Positions 44,378 to 53,275 of a stretch of DNA of 64,000 bases are shown in pieces; within the stretch, counting starts at the first letter, position 1; each line of letters opens with the position of its first letter. The DNA comes from Haemophilus_D parainfluenzae_AD (GTDB lineage: Bacteria > Pseudomonadota > Gammaproteobacteria > Enterobacterales > Pasteurellaceae), in assembly GCF_001679325.1 (NCBI RefSeq), contig NZ_LZMX01000030.1. One strand, given 5' to 3'. The notes under the pieces are model-generated. The model did no database searches and was not told the DNA's origin. It saw only the letters and a list, made by a program, of their open reading frames with translations. Both the position numbers and the translations under genes were made by a program.

Positions 44378-46309
44378 ATGCCTATTATTACTTTACCGGA
44401 CGGTTCTAAACGTGAATTTGATCGTCCAGTTTCTGTGTTAGAAGTGGCTCAAGATATCGGAGCCGGTCTTGCCAAAGCAACTATCGCGGGCCGTGTAAAC
44501 GGCGTACGTCATGATGCTTGTGACATCATCAATGAAGATGCCAACCTTGAAATTATTACAGCAAAAGATGAAGACGGTTTAGAAATTATTCGTCACTCTT
44601 GCGCACACTTGCTTGGTCACGCAATCAAACAATTATTCCCCGATGTCAAAATGGCAATCGGTCCAACGATTGAAAATGGCTTCTATTATGACGTGGATTT
44701 AGACCGTTCTTTAACGCAAGAAGACATTGATGCTATCGAAAAACGTATGCTTGAATTGGCGAAAACCAATTATGACGTCATCAAAACTCCGGTAAGCTGG
44801 CAAGAAGCAAGAGATACTTTTGAAAAACGCGGCGAGCCATACAAAATGGCTATCTTAGATGAAAATATCGAACGTACCGCAACGCCTGCGCTTTATCATC
44901 ACGAAGAATACATTGATATGTGTCGTGGACCACATGTGCCAAATATGCGTTTCTGCCACAACTTCAAATTAATGAAAGTTGCAGGTGCTTACTGGCGTGG
45001 TGATAGCAAAAATAAAATGTTACAACGTATCTATGGTACGGCTTGGGCAGATAAAAAACAATTAGCGGAATACTTAACTCGCTTAGAAGAAGCAGCAAAA
45101 CGTGACCACCGTAAAATCGGTAAAGCGTTAGATTTATATCATATGCAAGAAGAAGCACCTGGTATGGTGTTCTGGCATAACGATGGTTGGACAATTTTCC
45201 GTGAATTGGAAACCTTCGTTCGTACTAAATTAAAAGAATACGATTATCAAGAAGTGAAAGGTCCGTTTATGATGGACCGTGTGTTATGGGAAAAAACAGG
45301 TCACTGGCAAAACTACGGCGATTTGATGTTTACTACACAATCAGAAAACCGTGAATATGCGATTAAACCAATGAACTGTCCAGGTCACGTTCAAATCTTT
45401 AACCAAGGTTTAAAATCTTACCGTGATTTACCAATCCGCATGGCGGAATTTGGTTCTTGTCACCGTAATGAACCATCGGGTTCTTTACACGGTTTAATGC
45501 GTGTACGTGGTTTCACTCAAGATGATGCCCACATTTTCTGTACTGAAGATCAAATTGAAAGTGAAGTAACCAGCTGTATCAAAATGGTTTACGACATTTA
45601 CAGCACTTTCGGTTTCCAAAATATTCAGGTGAAATTATCTACTCGTCCTGAAAAACGTATCGGTGCTGATGATATGTGGGATCGTGCAGAAGCAGGTCTT
45701 GCAGCAGCATTAGCGCATAACGGTCTTGAATATGAAATCCAAGAAGGTGAAGGTGCATTCTATGGTCCGAAAATTGAGTTTGCATTACGCGACTGTTTAG
45801 ATCGTGAATGGCAATGCGGTACCATCCAATTAGACTTTGCATTACCAGGTCGTCTAAATGCGTCTTATGTGGCGGAAGACAATGATCGTCGTACACCGGT
45901 TATGATTCACCGTGCGATTTTAGGTTCGATTGAGCGTTTCATCGGTATTATTACTGAAGAATATGCGGGTTTCTTCCCAGCATGGTTAGCGCCAGTTCAA
46001 GCGGTTGTGATGAATATTACAGATAGCCAAGCAGACTACGTGCAAAAAGTCGTGAAACAACTTTCTGATGCTGGATTACGTGTTAAAGCAGATTTACGTA
46101 ATGAGAAAGTCGGCTTTAAGATCCGCGAACACACCTTACGTCGCGTACCTTATATGCTCGTTTGCGGTGATAAAGAAATCGCAGAAGGAAAAGTGGCTGT
46201 ACGTACTCGTAAAGGTGCAGATTTAGGTACTTTCACGATTGAAGAATTTGCTGAAATCTTAAAATCTCAAGTAAGACAACGTGAGTTGAAATTATTGGGT
46301 GAAGAGTAA
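44378..46309 (+). CDS. thrS: Threonyl-tRNA synthetase
   Basis: 643 aa (E. coli 642). TGS domain (about 1-61), editing domain with HSCAHLLGHA, and class II core with the zinc ligand Cys in KPMNCPGHV; C-terminal anticodon-binding domain. AAGG precedes ATG. In E. coli ThrRS represses its own translation through a tRNA-like leader; I could not establish such a fold here. Unlike E. coli, yeaD lies between thrS and infC. Confidence 0.97.
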   Translation: MPIITLPDGSKREFDRPVSVLEVAQDIGAGLAKATIAGRVNGVRHDACDIINEDANLEIITAKDEDGLEIIRHSCAHLLGHAIKQLFPDVKMAIGPTIENGFYYDVDLDRSLTQEDIDAIEKRMLELAKTNYDVIKTPVSWQEARDTFEKRGEPYKMAILDENIERTATPALYHHEEYIDMCRGPHVPNMRFCHNFKLMKVAGAYWRGDSKNKMLQRIYGTAWADKKQLAEYLTRLEEAAKRDHRKIGKALDLYHMQEEAPGMVFWHNDGWTIFRELETFVRTKLKEYDYQEVKGPFMMDRVLWEKTGHWQNYGDLMFTTQSENREYAIKPMNCPGHVQIFNQGLKSYRDLPIRMAEFGSCHRNEPSGSLHGLMRVRGFTQDDAHIFCTEDQIESEVTSCIKMVYDIYSTFGFQNIQVKLSTRPEKRIGADDMWDRAEAGLAAALAHNGLEYEIQEGEGAFYGPKIEFALRDCLDREWQCGTIQLDFALPGRLNASYVAEDNDRRTPVMIHRAILGSIERFIGIITEEYAGFFPAWLAPVQAVVMNITDSQADYVQKVVKQLSDAGLRVKADLRNEKVGFKIREHTLRRVPYMLVCGDKEIAEGKVAVRTRKGADLGTFTIEEFAEILKSQVRQRELKLLGEE

Positions 46310-46338
46310 TTGACTCTTTAAAATCTTAATTAAAAATG

Positions 46339-46365
46339 ACCGCACTTTGATGTGCGGTTTTTTAT
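46339..46365 (+). terminator. Terminator after thrS (half USS)
   Basis: 7-bp stem ACCGCAC/GTGCGGT, with a USS core on the left arm only (46339-46347), 6-nt loop and T6. Confidence 0.82.
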
Positions 46366-46435
46366 ATTCACGGCATAAAAATAAACTCAAATATCCCTTT
46401 CTTCTATATAATAGCCTTATCACAAGGAGGCGAAT

Positions 46436-47254
46436 ATGACAGCTCAAATTCAACAATTAACATCAGAATTAACTTTAGAACGTATCAATGAAATCCCTGT
46501 TTTAACCTTAAATCACCCTGTGGGTTCAGCTCGAATTGCATTACAAGGGGCACAGCTATTAAATTGGCAGCCTAAAGGGGCTGAGCAGGATATCTTTTGG
46601 CTAAGTGAGATTGAACCTTTTACACAAGGTGTCGCGATTCGTGGCGGTGTACCGCTTTGTTACCCTTGGTTTGGTGGCGTAAAACAACCTTCACACGGTA
46701 CAGCGCGTTTACGTTTGTGGAAATTGAGTGATTATGATCTGCAAGCGAATGAAGTGCGGTTAGAATTTTCGCTCTTTTCTGAATATGGTGTGATTGAAGC
46801 CAAAATGAAAATGGAATTTACCGATAAATGCACAATGACTTTAACGCATTTAGGCCAAGAACCAGCTCAAGCAGCATTACACAGTTATTTTAATATTGGT
46901 GATATTTCACAAATTGAAGTCCAACATTTACCAAACCATTGTTATGACTCATTACAAGGTAAACATACTGATGTTCCTTCAACTCGTAAAATTGAGCAGG
47001 GCGTCGATTGTATTTATACATTAGAGGAAGATAAAACATTCTTGGTTGATAAAGCATTTAATCGACGTATTCAAATTACCCATCATCATGCCGATTCAAT
47101 AGTGCTATGGAATCCTTGGGAAAAAACACCAAGTGCAATGAAAGCGGATGGATATCGAAATATGGTGTGTATTGAAACTGCGAGATTAGAGAAATTACTT
47201 CAATTTGGTGAAAGTATTTCTGCTGAAATTAGTGCTTTATCCGCTGATATTTAA
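46436..47254 (+). CDS. yeaD: D-hexose-6-phosphate mutarotase (YeaD)
   Basis: Aldose-1-epimerase-like enzyme that interconverts anomers of hexose-6-phosphates. LQGAQLLNWQPKG, RGGVPLCYPWFG (phosphate-contact Arg) and the His/Glu pair in LHSYFNIGD and CIETARL agree with the YeaD branch. 272 aa. AAGGAGG at 46425-46431 is a strong RBS. USS core at 46752. It stands alone between thrS and infC. Confidence 0.9.
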   Translation: MTAQIQQLTSELTLERINEIPVLTLNHPVGSARIALQGAQLLNWQPKGAEQDIFWLSEIEPFTQGVAIRGGVPLCYPWFGGVKQPSHGTARLRLWKLSDYDLQANEVRLEFSLFSEYGVIEAKMKMEFTDKCTMTLTHLGQEPAQAALHSYFNIGDISQIEVQHLPNHCYDSLQGKHTDVPSTRKIEQGVDCIYTLEEDKTFLVDKAFNRRIQITHHHADSIVLWNPWEKTPSAMKADGYRNMVCIETARLEKLLQFGESISAEISALSADI

Positions 47255-47395
47255 AGGAATAGAAATCCTTGTTGCATAAACGTGGCAAATACTATAAAAT
47301 TTTGCCCGTTTTTTGTTTGTTTTTATAGCAAATGATTTAATAAATCTTCTGTTTGAAGACAGTCGATTTTTTCTTAAATAAATAGAAGGAATAAC

Positions 47396-47941
47396 ATTAT
47401 CAAAACCGTAAAAAAAGCTCCGGCAGCTAACCGCCCGAATCGCATTAACGATGAAATTCGAGTAAAAGAAGTTCGTTTGATTGACCAAGATGGTGAACAA
47501 GCGGGGATTGTATCAATTCAACAAGCCTTAGACATGGCAGAACAAGCAGCGCTTGATTTAGTTGAGATCAGTCCGAATGCCGAACCACCGGTTTGTCGTA
47601 TTATGAACTACGGCAAGTTCCTCTATGAGAAGAGCAAAACTGCAAAAGAACAGAAGAAAAAACAAAAAGTCGTACAAGTGAAGGAAATTAAATTCCGTCC
47701 AGGTACAGACGAAGGTGACTACCAAGTTAAATTACGTAGCTTAATCCGTTTCTTAGAAGATGGCGATAAAGCGAAAATTACCGTACGTTTCCGTGGTCGT
47801 GAAATGGCTCACCAAGATATCGGTTTAGACGTATTAGAACGCGTTAAAAACGATTTGGCTGATATTTCTGTGGTGGAATCAGCACCAGGTAAATTAGAGG
47901 GTCGCCAAGCAGTAATGGTGTTAGCACCAAAGAAGAAATAA
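47396..47941 (+). CDS. infC: Translation initiation factor IF-3, AUU start
   Basis: Binds the 30S subunit, blocks premature 50S joining and proofreads the start codon. The frame contains no ATG upstream of the conserved region; homology (PNRINDEIRVKEVRLID) continues 27 codons before the first TTG (47477) up to an ATT at 47396, 5 nt after AAGGA. infC starts with AUU in E. coli, allowing IF3 to repress its own mRNA, and the same is inferred here. 181 aa (E. coli 180); ends LAPKKK. A strong terminator follows immediately, cutting it from rpmI-rplT. Confidence 0.93.
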   Translation: MIKTVKKAPAANRPNRINDEIRVKEVRLIDQDGEQAGIVSIQQALDMAEQAALDLVEISPNAEPPVCRIMNYGKFLYEKSKTAKEQKKKQKVVQVKEIKFRPGTDEGDYQVKLRSLIRFLEDGDKAKITVRFRGREMAHQDIGLDVLERVKNDLADISVVESAPGKLEGRQAVMVLAPKKK

Positions 47942-47950
47942 TAAACAATA

Positions 47951-47978
47951 AAAAAGCAACCTGAAGGTTGCTTTTTTT
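47951..47978 (+). terminator. Terminator after infC
   Basis: 12-bp stem AAAAAGCAACCT/AGGTTGCTTTTT, 2-nt loop closing to a 4-nt loop in practice, and a T run. Confidence 0.88.
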
Positions 47979-48001
47979 ACGTTTTTTACTTGGCTATGTC
48001 T

Positions 48002-49348
48002 TTATTTTAGCTTTTTTAATGCCTCACAGCCTTCTTTCCTTCCCCATTCACAAGCTTTTTGATAATAAAATTTGGCTTTTTTATGATTATTTTCATCTTC
48101 ATAAATTGCGCCTAAATTATAAGCCGCTACCGGGTGCTTATATTCAATTGCTTTTAAATACCATTCTTTTGCTTTAGCAACATTTTGTGGAACCTGATCA
48201 CTTTCATAATAAATTAGTCCAGCCATAACTTGGCTATCGGTATCTCCTGCCTTGGCTAATTTTTCAAAGAGTTCTAAGGCTTTTTGATGTTCACCGTTAT
48301 TAAAGTATTTTTCGGCGACACTAAAATACTGGTTAATATGTATTTGGTCAGAGGAATATGGCATTCTATATTTTTCTTCATAGAGTTTACGATAAAGTGC
48401 TTCTGCCTCTTCTGATTTTCGTTTTGTCTCCTGTTTTGTATCCATCATAATATGTAAGATTTCTAGTGCCATATCATGATCTTTTACTACGCCCTTGCCT
48501 TGATAATACATTAAGCCATAATAATAGGTTGCTTTGCCATATAATTCTTCAAACCCGACGATATCTCGAGAATTTTGTTGATGTGCGTTATCCAGTAAAT
48601 ACTTCGCTTTTTCCCAATTTTGTGTTGTTCCTTTGCCCTCTGCATATAGTATCCCCAGTAAAGGAGAAACCACTCTATAAAAATTATTTTTTGCTCCCTG
48701 TACTTCGTAGGATCTTCTTGCCCATTCAAAGGCTTTTTTATCATTTTTAGTGGTTAGTTTGCCATCATAATAGGCTTTGGCAAGTAAAAATTGTGCATAA
48801 TATGAATCTGTTTGTTCAGCTGTTTGTTGCAACACTTGGAAGCTTGGGTAATCATACTCTGTCCTATAATACCAAGATTGACGCTCTAATGGATTTTGAG
48901 GTGCCCAATATTTTACATCCAGCCCACCATTCGTATTTTTCTCACCATAAAAATAGACTTTCTCACCTTCAACGGGAAGAGGACTTACACCACAATATAC
49001 ATCATTACTAAGTTGCACTTGGAGCACATCTTTCTTATCTTTTAAAAAAAACTCATCCATAATAAAGTGTTCGACTATTCCTGCTTCTCTGTAGGACGCC
49101 TCACCAGCCACCTTTAATTTTGTTCCTTTAGGAGATGATTTTGCTTGGTTAATAGTGGAAGTGGATAAATTAACATAAGGTGCTTTAACCTCCATCGCAT
49201 TAAATTTTTCATCAGCAAAGCTACATTTTGCTTTGTTTATTGTGCCTATTGCGACACCAGCGCCCATCAAAATACCTGCACGAATAGGATCTGCTTGACT
49301 TGGTAGTGCAAATAATAGCCCCGCTACAATCATAAATTTAGTTTTCAT
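48002..49348 (-). CDS. Secreted Sel1-repeat protein, function unknown
   Basis: 448 aa. Signal peptide at 1-19 (cut near SQA-DP), then a Gly-rich hydrophobic stretch (24-36), a beta-rich domain with two cysteines (C42, C119), and from about 184 a series of Sel1/TPR-type helical repeats: 184-219, 228-259, 272-303, 340-368, 373-408 and 409-445. Repeats of this kind usually bind other proteins. It is a single gene opposed to its neighbours, lies between infC and rpmI, and has no USS core in 1.35 kb. No homologue with a known role was recognised. Confidence 0.85.
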   Translation of the reverse strand: MKTKFMIVAGLLFALPSQADPIRAGILMGAGVAIGTINKAKCSFADEKFNAMEVKAPYVNLSTSTINQAKSSPKGTKLKVAGEASYREAGIVEHFIMDEFFLKDKKDVLQVQLSNDVYCGVSPLPVEGEKVYFYGEKNTNGGLDVKYWAPQNPLERQSWYYRTEYDYPSFQVLQQTAEQTDSYYAQFLLAKAYYDGKLTTKNDKKAFEWARRSYEVQGAKNNFYRVVSPLLGILYAEGKGTTQNWEKAKYLLDNAHQQNSRDIVGFEELYGKATYYYGLMYYQGKGVVKDHDMALEILHIMMDTKQETKRKSEEAEALYRKLYEEKYRMPYSSDQIHINQYFSVAEKYFNNGEHQKALELFEKLAKAGDTDSQVMAGLIYYESDQVPQNVAKAKEWYLKAIEYKHPVAAYNLGAIYEDENNHKKAKFYYQKACEWGRKEGCEALKKLK

Positions 49349-49390
49349 AAACTGTACTCTCTATAAAGAAGAATCATCAAAATTATATTG

Positions 49391-49401
49391 AAAAAAAAAA
49401 A
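49391..49401. repeat. A11/T11 homopolymer at the predicted transcript start
   Basis: Eleven A on the plus strand, T11 in the Sel1-gene direction, immediately at the predicted +1. Such runs can slip during replication or cause transcript stuttering. Confidence 0.8.
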
Positions 49402-49407
49402 CAACAA

Positions 49408-49436
49408 AGTATAATTTCACAGTTTTTCTTTGTAAA
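49408..49436 (-). promoter_or_regulatory. Promoter of the Sel1-repeat gene
   Basis: Minus strand TTTACA (49436-49431), 17-nt spacer, TATACT (49413-49408); 10 of 12 consensus bases. The expected start falls at 49401, the first base of an 11-T tract on this strand. Confidence 0.7.
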
Positions 49437-49457
49437 TAAGAAAAACTAAAGCAAACA

Positions 49458-49486
49458 GGCAAACTCAGCAGCCTGAGTTGCTTTTT
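49458..49486 (+). terminator. Terminator-like hairpin upstream of rpmI
   Basis: Stem of about 9 bp (arms 49458-49467 and 49472-49480, one bulged A) followed by six T on the plus strand. No plus-strand gene ends here, so it is either a relic of an infC-rpmI junction or an attenuator in the rpmI-rplT leader. Confidence 0.6.
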
Positions 49487-49490
49487 TAGA

Positions 49491-49506
49491 TTGCGATGTA
49501 AATCGC
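49491..49506. promoter_or_regulatory. Inverted repeat TGCGA-N6-TCGCA
   Basis: The core equals the half-sites of Pasteurellaceae CRP-S (competence, Sxy-dependent) elements. As RNA it would form a hairpin TTGCGAT/ATCGCAA with a GTAA loop in the rpmI leader. Which role, if either, is real cannot be told from sequence alone. Confidence 0.35.
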
Positions 49507-49594
49507 AAAGTAGTGTAATCAGTGCTAGCAAGTAATTCGCAAGAATTCGCCTGATTATTCATTTAAACCAAAAACAATGCGGAGTTTTTTAACA

Positions 49595-49792
49595 ATGCCT
49601 AAAATTAAAACAGTACGTGGTGCTGCTAAGCGTTTCAAAAAAACAGCTTCTGGCGGTTTCAAACGTAAACAATCTCACTTACGTCATATTTTGACTAAAA
49701 AGACAACTAAACGTAAACGTCATTTACGTCATAAATCAATGGTTGCGAAAGCTGACCAAATTTTAGTAGTAGCTTGCTTACCATACGCATAA
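49595..49792 (+). CDS. rpmI: 50S ribosomal protein L35
   Basis: 65 aa, MPKIKTVRGAAKRFKKTASG through KKTTKRKRHLRHK. The longer frame from 49577 is rejected because MPKIKTV is the universal start. In E. coli the rpmI leader binds L20 and controls rpmI-rplT translation. Followed 66 nt later by rplT. Confidence 0.97.
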   Translation: MPKIKTVRGAAKRFKKTASGGFKRKQSHLRHILTKKTTKRKRHLRHKSMVAKADQILVVACLPYA

Positions 49793-49858
49793 GCCGTTAT
49801 TTAAGCAAAACGTACGATTAGTTAAATTAGTTAAAAATATTACATAGGAGATTAAATA

Positions 49859-50212
49859 ATGGCTCGTGTAAAACGTGGTGTTATTGCAAGAGCACGCCAT
49901 AAGAAAGTTCTTAAGGCTGCTAAAGGTTATTATGGTGCACGTTCACGCGTGTATCGCGTTGCTTTCCAAGCGGTGATCAAAGCTGGTCAATACGCATATC
50001 GTGACCGTCGTCAACGTAAACGTCAATTCCGTCAATTATGGATTGCACGTATCAACGCTGCGGCTCGTCAAAATGGTTTATCTTACAGCAAATTCATCAA
50101 CGGCTTGAAAAAAGCGTCTGTTGAAATCGACCGTAAGATCCTTGCTGATATCGCTGTATTCGACAAAGTGGCGTTCGCTGCATTAGTTGAAAAAGCAAAA
50201 TCTGCACTTTAA
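49859..50212 (+). CDS. rplT: 50S ribosomal protein L20
   Basis: 117 aa, the typical length. [28 protein letters not shown] is the extended basic arm, and the globular C-terminal half begins near residue 60. Early-assembly protein and translational repressor of its own operon in E. coli. AGGAG precedes ATG. Confidence 0.98.
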
Positions 50213-50239
50213 TTTTTTAAAGTTTAGATTCAAAAAATT

Positions 50240-50264
50240 AGGACGCTAAAAAGCGTCCTTTTTT
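50240..50264 (+). terminator. Terminator after rplT
   Basis: 8-bp stem AGGACGCT/AGCGTCCT with an AAAA loop and a T run. Confidence 0.92.
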
Positions 50265-50282
50265 ATTACCACTAAAAAAGAA

Positions 50283-50313
50283 AAAACCGCTATTCAAAGC
50301 TTGAATAGCGGGG
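50283..50313 (-). terminator. Terminator downstream of dxs
   Basis: Perfect 11-bp stem CCGCTATTCAA/TTGAATAGCGG (50287-50311). On the minus strand it is followed by six T. It lies about 145 nt past the dxs stop; the stretch between shows no gene. Confidence 0.85.
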
Positions 50314-50455
50314 AGGTCTTAATTTATAAGAAACTTCAAAAGATAACTGCAATATGCAGTGCACTAGCAATGTATCAGACTGTGTATTTTTGAAATAGTT
50401 CGATATTTTTGAAAAAAATTTTAAAAATATCAAAATTAAACGAAAATGAATGAAT

Positions 50456-52309
50456 TTAGCCCTTTATAAAGGCAATAATTTGCTCTTCAATCCCTTTTTC
50501 ATCTAATTGAATTTCTGCAAGCGCTTCTTGTTGTGTGCCTTGAGGAATAAAAAAATCAGGTAAACCAAGTTGTAAAAGTGCAGTTGTTTTTCCATGAGAA
50601 TTTAGTACTTCTGAAACCGCTGAACCTGCACCACCATGAATCGCATTTTCTTCTAATGTCACAATGACATCATGTGTATCCGCCATTTCAAGAATGCGAG
50701 CTTCATCAATTGGTTTCACAAAGCGCATATCGACAACAGTTGCATTGAGTTTTTCTGCCACAGATAAAGCGGCTGGTAAGAGTGTGCCAAAATTCAGAAT
50801 CGCGACTTTTTCACCTTGACGAACCATTTTGGAACGGCCAATTTCTAATTCAGCAAGTGGGGTTAATTCTACGCCGATTGCATTTCCACGCGGATAACGT
50901 ACCGCAGCCGGTTTACCACATTTATAACCAGTGTAAAGCATTTGGCGGCATTCATTTTCATCACTTGGTGTCATAATGATCATATTTGGAATGCAGCGCA
51001 TAAAACTTAAATCAAAAGCACCTTGGTGAGTTTGACCATCAGCACCTACGATGCCAGCACGATCGATGGCAAAGAGAACAGGTAAGTTTTGAATAGCGAC
51101 ATCGTGAATAAGTTGATCATAAGCACGTTGTAAGAAGGTAGAGTAAATTGCCACAACCGGTTTATAACCGCCAATTGCAAGACCGGCTGCAAAGGTGACC
51201 GCATGTTGCTCAGCGATTGCCACATCAAAATATTGTTGCGGGAATCGTTCTGAAAATTCTACCATGCCAGAACCTTCACGCATTGCGGGAGTAATACCCA
51301 CTAATTTATCGTCTTGTTCCGCCATTTCACATAACCAATCACCAAAGATTTTTGAATAGGTTGGTTTGGCGTTTGATTTAGGCAGTTGTCCACTGATTGG
51401 GTCAAATTTGGGTACACCATGGAAACCAATTGGGTCTTTTTCTGCAGGTTCGTAACCTTTTCCTTTCTTCGTTTTGATGTGTAAGAATTGCGGTCCTTTG
51501 AGATCACGCATATTGCTTAAGGTGGCAATTAATTCATCAATATTATGCCCGTCAATTGGTCCAATATAGTTAAAACCGAGTTCTTCAAACAGCGTACTTT
51601 CTGGCGAGAATATCACACCTTTCATGTGCTCTTCAGTTTTCTTCATAAAGTTTTTAACGGTCGGTACTTTATCTAAGATTTTTTTACTGCCGTCACGAAC
51701 GGTTGAATATAATGAGCCCGAGAAAATACGCGCAAGGTGATTATTTAATGCTCCCACATTTTCAGAAATAGACATTTCATTATCATTTAAAATAACCAAC
51801 ATATCAGTATGCAAAGAACCCGCATGGTTTAAAGCTTCAAATGCCATACCCGCAGTGATTGCACCATCACCAATTACACAAACGGTTTTACGACCCGCAT
51901 TTTCACGTTCAGCCGCAACAGCAATACCGAGCCCCGCACTGATAGAAGTAGAAGAGTGGCCAACACTTAATACATCAAATTCACTTTCTTCACGCCAAGG
52001 GAAAGGATGGATTCCGCCTTTTTGGCGAATGGTGGACATTTGATCGCGACGACCCGTCAAAATTTTGTGTGGGTAAGCTTGATGTCCCACATCCCAAATT
52101 AATTGATCAAAAGGAGTTTTAAAAATGTAGTGTAGCGCAACAGTCAATTCAACGGTACCAAGACCAGATGCCAAATGGCCACTGGTTTGACTAACGGATT
52201 CTAATAGATAACTTCGCAATTCCTGACAAAGTTGCGGAAGCTGATCTTTATTTAAAAGACGCAAATCTTCCGGCGAATTAATTAAGGATAAAAGAGGATA
52301 ATTGTTCAT
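50456..52309 (-). CDS. dxs: 1-deoxy-D-xylulose-5-phosphate synthase
   Basis: Thiamine-diphosphate enzyme joining pyruvate and glyceraldehyde-3-P, the first step of the MEP isoprenoid pathway and a source of the thiamine/pyridoxal precursor. GDGAITAGMAFEALNHAG is the ThDP/Mg motif; DRAGIVGADGQTHQGAFD marks the pyrimidine-binding domain; GHSSTSIS is conserved. 617 aa (E. coli 620). Last gene of xseB-ispA-dxs. Confidence 0.97.
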   Translation of the reverse strand: MNNYPLLSLINSPEDLRLLNKDQLPQLCQELRSYLLESVSQTSGHLASGLGTVELTVALHYIFKTPFDQLIWDVGHQAYPHKILTGRRDQMSTIRQKGGIHPFPWREESEFDVLSVGHSSTSISAGLGIAVAAERENAGRKTVCVIGDGAITAGMAFEALNHAGSLHTDMLVILNDNEMSISENVGALNNHLARIFSGSLYSTVRDGSKKILDKVPTVKNFMKKTEEHMKGVIFSPESTLFEELGFNYIGPIDGHNIDELIATLSNMRDLKGPQFLHIKTKKGKGYEPAEKDPIGFHGVPKFDPISGQLPKSNAKPTYSKIFGDWLCEMAEQDDKLVGITPAMREGSGMVEFSERFPQQYFDVAIAEQHAVTFAAGLAIGGYKPVVAIYSTFLQRAYDQLIHDVAIQNLPVLFAIDRAGIVGADGQTHQGAFDLSFMRCIPNMIIMTPSDENECRQMLYTGYKCGKPAAVRYPRGNAIGVELTPLAELEIGRSKMVRQGEKVAILNFGTLLPAALSVAEKLNATVVDMRFVKPIDEARILEMADTHDVIVTLEENAIHGGAGSAVSEVLNSHGKTTALLQLGLPDFFIPQGTQQEALAEIQLDEKGIEEQIIAFIKG

Positions 52310-52378
52310 ATATTCCTTAGTCCTAAAATTTAAAAAAGTGACCGCACTTTAATAAATTAAAAATAAGTGCTGTCACCA

Positions 52379-53272
52379 TTAACTTTTACGATTGACAATA
52401 AATTCAGCTAATGCACGCAATGCAGTGGTATCAAAAGGTAAATTGTCTAATTCATGTAAGGCGGTTTGATAGAGTTCTTGCGCTTTTTGTTTCGCGCCCT
52501 CTAATCCTAACAATTTTGGATAAGTACTTTTATCTAAGCCTAAATCAGATCCCACCGGTTTACCGATCTCTGCACTGTCACCTTCAATATCTAAAATATC
52601 ATCTTGTACTTGGAAAGCTAAACCAATAGCTTGTGAATAACGTTCTAGTTGTTTCTCTAATTCTTTGTTTTTAAAGTGAGGCGAACAGATAAAACCCAGT
52701 TTTAATGCGGCCGTTAGCAAAGCACCAGTTTTATTGCGATGAATAAGCTCTAATTCGGCTAAATTAACTTGTTTGTGCTCAGAAATTAAATCTAAGCTTT
52801 GCCCTAAACACATACCTTGAACGCCAGATGCTTGAGCCAATACTTTTACTAATTGCAATTTTTGTTCTGCTGAAAGAGAAGGGGCTTGTGTAAGAATTTC
52901 AAAGGCAAAAGCTTGTAATGCATCGCCAGCTAAAATGGCCGTCGCTTCATCAAAAGCAATATGACATGTTGGTTGACCGCGACGAAGTTCATCGTTATCC
53001 ATGGCAGGCAAGTCATCATGGATTAAAGAATAAGCGTGAATTGCTTCAATGGCTGCTGCCGCGTAATCTAAAGCAGACGTTTCTGCACCTAGCATTTTAC
53101 CGGTTGCATAGACAAGAAAAGGACGAACGCGTTTGCCGCCTAGTAATAAACCATATTTCATGGCATCACGCAAAGGGGCATTATAAGAGTCAATTTCTTC
53201 AAATTGATTGGCTAAGAAATGATTAATGCGATCTTGAACTTGTTTGAGTTCAGTGCCGAATTGATAACTCAT
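52379..53272 (-). CDS. ispA: Farnesyl diphosphate synthase
   Basis: Condenses IPP with DMAPP and GPP to FPP for undecaprenyl phosphate and quinones. First Asp-rich motif DDLPAMDND, second motif DDILDIEGD. GGKRVRPFL binds IPP. 297 aa. 3 nt after the xseB stop, 69 nt before dxs with a single USS core (52341) in that gap. Confidence 0.97.
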   Translation of the reverse strand: MSYQFGTELKQVQDRINHFLANQFEEIDSYNAPLRDAMKYGLLLGGKRVRPFLVYATGKMLGAETSALDYAAAAIEAIHAYSLIHDDLPAMDNDELRRGQPTCHIAFDEATAILAGDALQAFAFEILTQAPSLSAEQKLQLVKVLAQASGVQGMCLGQSLDLISEHKQVNLAELELIHRNKTGALLTAALKLGFICSPHFKNKELEKQLERYSQAIGLAFQVQDDILDIEGDSAEIGKPVGSDLGLDKSTYPKLLGLEGAKQKAQELYQTALHELDNLPFDTTALRALAEFIVNRKS

Positions 53273-53275
53273 GGA

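Noticed and set aside
48002..49348. Sel1 gene as an IS or phage cargo
   Set aside because: No transposase, inverted terminal repeats, target duplication or integrase motif could be seen at its borders.
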